A model generated the notes under the pieces. That model did no database searches and was not told where the DNA came from. It saw only the letters and a program-made list of their open reading frames with translations. Positions 39,630 through 45,117 of a stretch of DNA of 45,117 nucleotides are shown here, in pieces. The position numbers and the translations under genes are program-made. Location of the stretch: NCBI GenBank assembly GCA_030683705.1, contig JAUXPP010000001.1:1-45117 (forward strand), in the 5' to 3' direction. Position 1 is the first letter of the stretch; every line of letters starts with the position of its first letter. The stretch is from Polaromonas sp. GTDB lineage: Bacteria; Pseudomonadota; Gammaproteobacteria; Burkholderiales; Burkholderiaceae_C.

Positions 39630-40393
39630 GCGCCGCGCCCAAAGGCAAGCTGTACCTGGTTCCGGCGCCGCTGGACTTTGGCTGCGAGGTCCAGGCCCCC
39701 TTGCAGGACGTGATCCCGCTGGGCACGCTGCAGATTGCCGCCACCCTGCCCTGCTGGATTTGCGAAAACGCCAAAAGCACACGCGCCTACCTCAAGCGGG
39801 TGGGCGAGGTGCAAGCCCTGCGGCAGCCGGTGCAGGCGCTGCAGATCACCGAGTTGCCGCGCGAGGTGCACAAAAAAGGCGACCATGGCGGCGGCTTCGA
39901 TGCCAGACCGCTGCTCAAGGCGGCGCTGGAAGGCCAGAACATTGGCGTGGTCAGCGAGGCCGGCATGCCGGCGATTGCCGATCCGGGCTCCTCGGTGGTG
40001 CGCGCGGCGCATGAGCTGGGCATCCAGGTCTTGCCGTTGGCCGGGCCGATGTCGCTGATGCTGGCGCTGGCCGCCAGCGGCCTCAACGGCCAGAACTTTG
40101 CATTTGTCGGCTACCTGCCGCAGGATGGTGGGGAACGCAGCCAGCGCATCCGCGAACTCGAATCGCTGGCGCTCAAGACCGGCCAGACCCAGATCTTCAT
40201 CGAGACGCCTTACCGCAACACCGCCCTGCTGCAGGCGCTGCTGCAAACCTTGCAGGCCAACACCCGGCTGGCCCTGAGCTGTGGCCTGAGCTTGCCCACG
40301 GGCTGGTCGCACAGCGCCCCCGTCAGTGCCTGGAAACGCGATAAACCAGCAGCGCCGCTGGCCCTGCCGACGGTGTTCTGCATCGGCCGCTGA
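39626..40393 (+). CDS. SAM-dependent methyltransferase, RsmI/tetrapyrrole-methylase fold
   Basis: 255-residue member of the tetrapyrrole methylase superfamily. Conserved blocks are GKLYLVPAPLDFG at the N-terminus, NIGVVSEAGMPAIADPGSSV, and LPLAGPMSLMLALAASGL. It resembles RsmI but lacks the canonical LYLVATPIGNLEDI start and the C-terminal RsmI tail, so it is probably a paralogue of unassigned target rather than the 16S rRNA C1402 enzyme. It is coupled to maf by ATGA, and a bidirectional terminator follows. Confidence 0.85.
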   Translation: MSAAPKGKLYLVPAPLDFGCEVQAPLQDVIPLGTLQIAATLPCWICENAKSTRAYLKRVGEVQALRQPVQALQITELPREVHKKGDHGGGFDARPLLKAALEGQNIGVVSEAGMPAIADPGSSVVRAAHELGIQVLPLAGPMSLMLALAASGLNGQNFAFVGYLPQDGGERSQRIRELESLALKTGQTQIFIETPYRNTALLQALLQTLQANTRLALSCGLSLPTGWSHSAPVSAWKRDKPAAPLALPTVFCIGR

Positions 40394-40403
40394 GGCCAGT
40401 CAC

Positions 40404-40432
40404 AAAAAAGCCCGCATCGCGCGGGCTTTTTT
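40404..40432. terminator. Bidirectional intrinsic terminator
   Basis: AAAAAA-GCCCGC-ATCGC-GCGGGC-TTTTTT lies between the convergent methyltransferase and sppA-like genes. It would end transcripts from both strands. Confidence 0.9.
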
Positions 40433-40446
40433 GATGCCGTGCAAGT

Positions 40447-41502
40447 TCAGCGAATCGATGGAATCGCCTTGAGGCTGCGCACCGCGCCATCACCGATCGC
40501 GGCGCCAAAACGTTTGGCCAGACGTTCCGCGACATTTTCGCGGCGCGTGTAGTCGATGATTTCTTCGGTCTTGACGATCTCGCGCGCCACGTATTCGAGC
40601 GAGCCGAGGTTGTCGGCCAGGCCCAGCTCGACCGCCTGCTGGCCGGTCCAGAACAGGCCGCTGAACATTTCCGGCGTTTCCTTCAGGCGCTTGCCGCGGC
40701 CGGTTTTGACGACCGTGATGAACTGCTGGTGAATCTGGTTCAGCATGCTCTGCGCATAAACGCGCTGCTGTTCGGTCTGCGGGCTGAAGGGGTCCAGGAA
40801 ACCCTTGTTGTCACCGGCGGTCAACAGCCGACGCTCGACACCGAGCTTGTCCATCAGGCCGGTGAAACCAAAGCCATCCATCAAGACGCCGATGCTGCCG
40901 ACGATGCTGGCCTTGTCGACAAAAATCCTGTCCGCCGAAGCGGCCACGTAATACGCGGCGGATGCGCAGGTCTCTTCAACCACCGCATACACCGGCTTCT
41001 TGTGCTTGGCCTTGAGCCGGATAATCTCGTCGCTCATCATGCCAGCCTGTACCGGGCTGCCACCAGGTGAATTGATCAGCAGCACCACCGCCTGCGCACC
41101 TTCATCCTCGAAGGCAGCACGCAGCGCGGCGTTGACGAACTCTGCACTGGCATCGGCGCCGGCGGCGATCTCGCCCTTGATCTCGACCACCGCCGTGTGC
41201 GGCGTGGTGACGCTGGTGGTGGCGCTGCGCTGCATGGCAAACCAGACCAGGAACACAAAAAAGGCCAGCCAGGACAGGCGCACGAAAGTTTTCCAGCGGC
41301 GTGTGGCTTTTTGCTCGTTCAGTGCCGCAAATGCCAGCTTTTCCAGCGTGGCCCGCTCCCAACCGGGCTTCAGGTCCGCCTCGGCCCGGTTTCTCTCCGC
41401 TATGCTTTCAGGAGCTGCAGGCGCAGATCCGGCGGGCGCTGGCGCCCGATTCGGATCGTAATCGGGAGCGTCGAACGGGTCGTTTCGGTTTGAATCATTC
41501 AT
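40447..41502 (-). CDS. sppA: S49 family signal peptide peptidase (SppA-like)
   Basis: 351-residue membrane-anchored serine protease, the short single-domain SppA type. One membrane helix lies at about residues 74-89. NSPGGSPVQAG is the oxyanion region, the nucleophile is Ser181 in EETCASAAYYVA, and the catalytic lysine is Lys233 in TAGDNKGFLDP, 52 residues later as in B. subtilis SppA. The Gly-Gly after the serine in many homologues is Ala-Ala here. The N-terminal 70 residues are low-complexity; residues 18-35 are encoded by a repeat-like segment. The Rieske gene stops 10 bp upstream. Confidence 0.93.
   Translation of the reverse strand: MNDSNRNDPFDAPDYDPNRAPAPAGSAPAAPESIAERNRAEADLKPGWERATLEKLAFAALNEQKATRRWKTFVRLSWLAFFVFLVWFAMQRSATTSVTTPHTAVVEIKGEIAAGADASAEFVNAALRAAFEDEGAQAVVLLINSPGGSPVQAGMMSDEIIRLKAKHKKPVYAVVEETCASAAYYVAASADRIFVDKASIVGSIGVLMDGFGFTGLMDKLGVERRLLTAGDNKGFLDPFSPQTEQQRVYAQSMLNQIHQQFITVVKTGRGKRLKETPEMFSGLFWTGQQAVELGLADNLGSLEYVAREIVKTEEIIDYTRRENVAERLAKRFGAAIGDGAVRSLKAIPSIR
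41399..41447 (-). repeat. Repeat-like segment inside sppA coding sequence, copy 7
   Basis: Plus strand reads GCTATGCTTTCAGGAGCTGC, identical to copy 5 at 18 of 20 positions, and then a more diverged GCGGGCGCTGGCGCC arm. It encodes residues about 18-35 of the SppA-like protein, an Ala/Pro-rich linker, without breaking the frame. Confidence 0.5.
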
Positions 41503-41511
41503 AGCGGTAGT

Positions 41512-41889
41512 TTAGAACTCGATTGCCTTCAGTTTGTAGGAGGTATGCCAGAAAACAAGTCCATCACGCTCGGTAAGGTCTATTTTGACCAGCCCGCCAT
41601 GGCAGGGGCCGCCGCTGCAGGCGCCGGTGTCGGGTTTGTAGGCGGCGCCGTGGCTGGCGCACAGCAGCCACTGACCACTGTCGTCGAAGACCCGGTTCGG
41701 TTGCCAGTCCAGCTCCATCGCCACATGGGTGCAGCGGTTCAGGTAGGCGTGCACCTGGCCCTCGAAACGAACCGCAAAGGCGCGGCAGGTCTGGCCGGCG
41801 TAGTTCACGTCGAAAGGCACGGCCTGCCCGCCCTCAGCCAGCTCGGCGCTGCGGCACAAGGCGACGGGAGCATCGGTCGCGCCGTCCAT
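41512..41889 (-). CDS. Rieske [2Fe-2S] ferredoxin-like protein
   Basis: 125-residue single-domain Rieske protein. The cluster ligands are in NRCTHVAMELD and LLCASHGAAYKP (CxH and CxxH). It has no membrane helix or signal peptide, so it is probably a soluble electron carrier or small regulatory subunit; the partner is unknown. The stop of the upstream phosphatase is 1 bp away, so the genes are cotranscribed. Confidence 0.93.
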   Translation of the reverse strand: MDGATDAPVALCRSAELAEGGQAVPFDVNYAGQTCRAFAVRFEGQVHAYLNRCTHVAMELDWQPNRVFDDSGQWLLCASHGAAYKPDTGACSGGPCHGGLVKIDLTERDGLVFWHTSYKLKAIEF

Positions 41890-41890
41890 C

Positions 41891-42562
41891 TCAGGCGTTC
41901 AAAAGCAGCCAGTCCTGCAACTCGGTCACCGAATGCGCCACAAAACGCGGCTTCAGCGCCTCGAACTCGGCAAACTCGTGCGCGCCATAACTGACGCCCA
42001 GGCTGGCGCAGCCGGCATTGACGGCCATCTGCAGGTCGTGGGTGGTGTCGCCAATCATCAGCGTGCGCGCCGGCGTCACGCCGAACTGGTCCATCAGCTC
42101 ATGCAGCATGCGCGGGTGCGGCTTGCCGGCGGTTTCGTCGGCGGTGCGCGAGGCATCGAAGCGGCCCTTGAGCTCGACCGCCTGCAGCGCCTCGTCCAGC
42201 CCGTGGCGGCTCTTGCCGGTGGCCACGGCCAGCTTGTGGCCGCGCTGTTTGAGCGCAGCCAGCAGGGGCAACACGCCTTCGAACAGGCTGATGTCGTTCT
42301 GGTGGGCGATGTAGTGGTGGCGGTAACGCGCGCCGAGTTCCGGGTACTTGTCCTGGGGCACGTCGGGCGCGGCATGCGCCAGCGCCTGCATCAGGCCCAG
42401 GCCGATCACATAGGCAGCAGCCTCGTCGGTCGGCACGGTGCCGCCCACGTCGCGCACTGCGGCCTGGATGCAGCGCACGATGATGGTCGTCGAGTCGAAC
42501 AGCGTGCCGTCCCAGTCGAAGGCAATCAGGTCAAAGTTCAGCAGCTTGGAGGGAGACGGCAT
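41891..42562 (-). CDS. HAD-family hydrolase, phosphoglycolate phosphatase-like
   Basis: 223-residue HAD phosphatase. Motif I is FDWDGTLFDST, motif II the VATGKSRHG region, motif III the lysine in AGKPHPRML and motif IV MIGDTTHDLQMA. The small helical cap fits Gph-type enzymes (2-phosphoglycolate), but substrate is not settled by sequence. ATG 42562 lies inside the 3' end of rluC (32-bp overlap). This rluC-phosphatase-Rieske-sppA run is common in Burkholderiales. Confidence 0.92.
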   Translation of the reverse strand: MPSPSKLLNFDLIAFDWDGTLFDSTTIIVRCIQAAVRDVGGTVPTDEAAAYVIGLGLMQALAHAAPDVPQDKYPELGARYRHHYIAHQNDISLFEGVLPLLAALKQRGHKLAVATGKSRHGLDEALQAVELKGRFDASRTADETAGKPHPRMLHELMDQFGVTPARTLMIGDTTHDLQMAVNAGCASLGVSYGAHEFAEFEALKPRFVAHSVTELQDWLLLNA

Positions 42563-43682
42563 GGGCGGTGAAACTCTCGAGATCGGGGGGAAGCGCAGCG
42601 CGCAGTTCAATGCGTTTGCCGGTGTAAGGATGGCTGAACTTTAACCGCCAGGCATGTAAAAACATGCGTTTCAGCGCAGCGCCGGGGGCTTCTTTTTGCA
42701 GCGACTTGTTGAGCTCGAAGTCGCCGTACTTGTCGTCGCCCGCAATCGGGTGGCCTTCGCCGGCCAGGTGCACGCGAATCTGGTGGGTGCGACCGGTTTT
42801 GATGGTGACTTCCAGCAGGCTGAAGGCAGCGTCGGGCGCGACCGCCCTGACCTTGACCAGGGTCACGGCGCGCATGCCGTCGGGATGCTCCTTGCCGACC
42901 AGCTGGACCCGGCGTTCGCCACCCTCCAGCAGGTATTTCTGCAGCGGCTTGTCCAGCACCTTTTTGTTGGCCGGCCAGGCGCCCTGCACCATGGCCAGGT
43001 AAATCTTGTCGGTCTCGCGTTCGCGGAACTGCTCCTGCAGGTTTTTCAGCGCAACACGTTTCTTGGCGACCAGCAGGATGCCGCTGGTCTCGCGGTCCAG
43101 CCGGTGCACCAGTTCCAGGAAGTGGGCATCCGGGCGCGCCATGCGCAGCTGTTCGATCACACCGAAAGCCACACCGCTGCCGCCGTGCACCGCCACGCCG
43201 GCCGGTTTGTCTATCGCCAGCACATGGTCATCCTCGAACAGGATGGGGAATTCGCGTGAGGGCGCATAAGCGCCGGTGCTCGAGGCCGCGCCGTGACGCG
43301 CGATCTCGACCGCCATGGCCTCGGCTTTCTGGTCGGCCCGCTCCGAGGTCCGCACCGGCGGCAGGCGCACGACGTCGCCGGCTTCAATCCGGGTGTCGGC
43401 CTGCACCCGGCCCTTGTTGATGCGCACCTCGCCGCTGCGAATGATGCGGTAGACATGGGTTTTGGGCACGCCCTTGAGCTGGCGGATCAGGTAATTGTCC
43501 AGGCGCTGGCCGGCCGAGTCCTCGTCGACAGTTACAAATGTGGCCTGCAGGGCGGCCTTGTCAGGCGCAGCCGGGGCATTCTGCAAGGCCGCGGCAGGCG
43601 CGGCTCCGCCCGCCACCGGGGCGTTTGCGGGTTTACCCGGACGGTCTGTTTTGGCAGAACCTGCGCCTATAATGTGTTTCAC
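42531..43682 (-). CDS. rluC: 23S rRNA pseudouridine synthase
   Basis: RluC (383 aa) makes pseudouridines 955, 2504 and 2580 of 23S rRNA (E. coli numbering). An S4 domain lies at about residues 56-108 (GQRLDNYLIRQLKGVPK), and the catalytic aspartate is in HRLDRETSGILLVA (about Asp196). GRTHQIRVHLA is a further motif. The first ~45 residues are Ala/Pro-rich. GTG at 43682 is the best start; a TTG three codons earlier is also open, and there is no ATG before the conserved core. It is divergent from rne, as in E. coli. Confidence 0.95.
   Translation of the reverse strand: MKHIIGAGSAKTDRPGKPANAPVAGGAAPAAALQNAPAAPDKAALQATFVTVDEDSAGQRLDNYLIRQLKGVPKTHVYRIIRSGEVRINKGRVQADTRIEAGDVVRLPPVRTSERADQKAEAMAVEIARHGAASSTGAYAPSREFPILFEDDHVLAIDKPAGVAVHGGSGVAFGVIEQLRMARPDAHFLELVHRLDRETSGILLVAKKRVALKNLQEQFRERETDKIYLAMVQGAWPANKKVLDKPLQKYLLEGGERRVQLVGKEHPDGMRAVTLVKVRAVAPDAAFSLLEVTIKTGRTHQIRVHLAGEGHPIAGDDKYGDFELNKSLQKEAPGAALKRMFLHAWRLKFSHPYTGKRIELRAALPPDLESFTAHAVSLQAAEL
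43668..43673 (+). promoter_or_regulatory. Candidate rne promoter -10
   Basis: A perfect TATAAT, reading toward rne, located inside the first codons of rluC. The -35 is weak (no TTGACA-like box at 16-18 bp). If used, the rne transcript starts near 43680 with a leader of about 580 nt. Confidence 0.45.
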
Positions 43683-43877
43683 TAGCGACAAGCTGTAAGT
43701 GGTTGATTTGTCTGGGAGTTTAGTCCACCCACCGGTCCACCCACTGCCAACAGCCTTGCTGGAAGGTCGACGCCACTGGCAGCAAATGCCCGCAAGCGCA
43801 CGGTGCCAGGCACCCCGCGGCAGGAAGATGTTGTGCAGACGAGTCGGCGTTTTGCGAACACAAACACGGAATACGAT

Positions 43878-43902
43878 GTGTCCAGCCCTGCGGGCTGGAC
43901 AC
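43878..43902 (+). promoter_or_regulatory. Perfect 11-bp hairpin in the rne leader
   Basis: GTGTCCAGCCC and GGGCTGGACAC pair without mismatch around a TGC loop. There is no T-run, so it is not a terminator. It is a candidate RNA element recognised by RNase E or another factor. Confidence 0.5.
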
Positions 43903-44010
43903 GGATAGCAGCGAAATCTGGTCCTCGAATGGGTAGCCTCTTGACAACACTGGTCGTACTGATGAACACATGCCTGCGGCGCTTTTTAGCCCCGCTGTTC
44001 GGCATGAATC

Positions 44011-44060
44011 AGCCGCCAGCCCTTGTCCTGCGGGCGCAAGCAGCTACTGATTTTGTAGCA
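44011..44060 (+). repeat. Dispersed ~50-bp intergenic repeat, copy 8
   Basis: Forward copy in the rne leader: AGCCGCCAGCCCTTGTCCTG, then CGGGCGCAAGCAGCTACTGA and TTTTGTAGCA. Confidence 0.75.
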
Positions 44061-44258
44061 CGCACCCGTCGGACCCCGCTTCGCCCCATCCACGCGCCTA
44101 CGCCCAGACTGCACAGCTGACCGGTTGGTTCCGGTTCGCTGTTGCGCCGTCAAAGGCTCTCCGGCAATTCCCCACGTTCGCACAACGTCTGCTCCCGGCG
44201 TCGTTTGCCCGTTTTTCGGGCAGTGACGTGTGAGACAGAGAAGAACCAAGGAAACCCC

Positions 44259-45117
44259 ATGAAACGCATGCTGGTCAATGCCACCCAGTCGGAAGAACGC
44301 CGCCTGGCCATCGTCGACGGACAGAAGCTCCTCGACTATGAAATCGAAATTGAAGGGCGCGAACAGCGCAAGGGCAATATCTACAAGGCCGTCGTGACCC
44401 GGGTCGAGCCTTCGCTCGAAGCCTGTTTTGTCGACTACGGCGAAGACCGCCACGGCTTCCTGCCGTTCAAGGAAATCTCCAAGCAGTATTTCGCCCAGGG
44501 CGTGCCGGTCAGCCAGGCACGTATCCAGGACGTGATCCGCGAAGGCCAGGAAATCCTGGTCCAGGTCGAAAAAGAAGAACGCGGCAACAAGGGCGCGGCC
44601 CTGACGACTTTTGTCTCGCTGGCCGGCCGTTATGTGGTGCTGATGCCCAACAACCCGCGCGGTGGTGGCGTCAGCCGCCGCATCGAAGGTGAAGACCGGG
44701 CCGAGCTCAAGGAAAACATGGACCAGCTGGAATACCCGGCCGGCGCCAGCATCATCGCCCGCACCGCCGGCATAGGCCGCAGCGCTGCCGAACTGCAGTG
44801 GGACCTGAACTACCTGATCAAGCTCTGGACCGCCATCGACGGCGCCGGCAAGGAGGGCAAGGGCGCCTTCCTGATTTACCAGGAATCCAGTCTGGTGATA
44901 CGCGCCATCCGCGACTACTTCAACAGCGACATCGGCGACATCCTGTTCGACACCGACGACGTCTACGAGCAGGCGCGCCAGTTCATGGCCCACGTGATGC
45001 CCGAGCACGAGCACCGCGTCAAACGTTACCGCGACGATGCGCCGCTGTTCAGCCGCTTCCAGATCGAGCACCAGATCGAGTCGGCCTATGCCCGCACCGT
45101 GACGCTGCCCAGCGGCG
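44259..45117 (+). CDS. rne: Ribonuclease E N-terminal part (3' partial)
   Basis: First 286 residues of RNase E/G; the gene runs off the window end. RNase E starts mRNA decay and processes rRNA and tRNA precursors. It begins MKRMLVNATQSEERRLAIVD. An S1 RNA-binding domain lies at about residues 35-120 (GNIYKAVVTRVEPSLEACFV), then the 5'-sensor region with IIARTAGIGRSAAELQWDL. The catalytic aspartates lie beyond the window. AAGGAA precedes ATG 44259. Divergence from rluC and the long leader favour RNase E over RNase G. Confidence 0.93.
   Translation, partial: MKRMLVNATQSEERRLAIVDGQKLLDYEIEIEGREQRKGNIYKAVVTRVEPSLEACFVDYGEDRHGFLPFKEISKQYFAQGVPVSQARIQDVIREGQEILVQVEKEERGNKGAALTTFVSLAGRYVVLMPNNPRGGGVSRRIEGEDRAELKENMDQLEYPAGASIIARTAGIGRSAAELQWDLNYLIKLWTAIDGAGKEGKGAFLIYQESSLVIRAIRDYFNSDIGDILFDTDDVYEQARQFMAHVMPEHEHRVKRYRDDAPLFSRFQIEHQIESAYARTVTLPSG

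Larger units (their letters stand above)
43683..44258 (+). other. Long rne leader region
   Basis: 576 bp with no credible gene. Structures in order: GGTGCC-A-GGCACC (43802-43814); a perfect 11-bp hairpin (43878-43902); repeat copy 8 (44011-44060); and TGCCCG-TTTTT-CGGGCA (44206-44222). Then comes the AAGGAA ribosome site at 44248-44253. In E. coli the rne 5' UTR mediates RNase E autoregulation; this may be an unrelated equivalent. Confidence 0.5.

Noticed and set aside
43803..44120. 105-codon plus-strand frame in the rne leader
   Set aside because: It runs through the 11-bp hairpin and a dispersed repeat copy; composition is not protein-like and no ribosome site is evident.

Overview
The window is a GC-rich (low 60s percent by eye) chromosomal segment of a beta-proteobacterium of order Burkholderiales, most likely family Comamonadaceae (Polaromonas/Rhodoferax/Variovorax-like; genus not resolved). 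The evidence is gene order (leuC-leuD-leuB-asd-fimV-truA-trpF-trpB-trpA-accD; rpoE-rseA-rseB-degP; lepA-lepB-rnc-era-recO-pdxJ-acpS-nagZ; maf/yceD-rpmF-plsX-fabHDG-acpP-fabF; rne divergent from rluC), protein sequence character, and a roughly 50-bp dispersed intergenic repeat of a type I associate with this family. No prophage, insertion sequence, CRISPR array, rRNA or tRNA gene was recognised. Almost everything is core metabolism or cell maintenance.

Layout. 1-14.5 kb, plus strand: leucine synthesis (leuC end, an entericidin-like lipoprotein gene wedged between leuC and leuD, leuD, leuB), aspartate-semialdehyde dehydrogenase (asd) behind a possible Thr/Lys-rich leader peptide, the polar-hub protein FimV, TruA, tryptophan synthesis (trpF, trpB, trpA), accD, a LON-domain protein and lysS. 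14.5-17.4 kb is a small accessory block on the minus strand: an unrecognised membrane protein, a GFA/CENP-V zinc protein and a GNAT acetyltransferase. 17.4-19.3 kb has a patatin-like lipase and, on the plus strand, a YgjP-type metallopeptidase. 19.3-27.3 kb, minus strand, reads lepA-lepB-DUF4845-rnc-era-recO-pdxJ-acpS-nagZ: translation factor, signal peptidase, RNA processing, GTPase, repair, vitamin B6, acyl carrier activation and peptidoglycan recycling. 27.3-27.9 kb is a structured non-coding gap. 27.9-32.4 kb, minus strand, is the envelope-stress module (YgfX-like protein, RpoE, RseA, RseB, DegP/MucD). 32.4-39.0 kb, minus strand, is the fatty-acid and phospholipid cluster (yceD, rpmF, plsX, fabH, fabD, fabG, acpP, fabF). 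39.0-40.4 kb, plus strand, is a Maf pyrophosphatase and an RsmI-family methyltransferase. 40.4-43.7 kb, minus strand, is rluC, a Gph-like phosphatase, a Rieske protein and an SppA-like protease. The window ends inside rne (plus strand), which has a leader of about 580 nt.

How it fits together. Several junctions are tightly coupled: TAATG at the lipoprotein/leuD and lepA/lepB junctions; ATGA at trpB/trpA, pdxJ/acpS, fabD/fabG, ygfX/rpoE and maf/methyltransferase. The most interesting material is in and around the gaps. These are a Thr/Lys-codon-rich micro-ORF before asd; a repeat-encoded 40-codon ORF bridging truA and trpF; a repeat family (8 recognised copies) that supplies two stop codons and appears to have been absorbed in frame into sppA; a terminator-bearing candidate small RNA or attenuator and a cluster of DnaA-box-like sites upstream of lepA; and a long rne leader with a perfect 11-bp hairpin. 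All functional statements come from motif and family recognition by eye; no searches were run.
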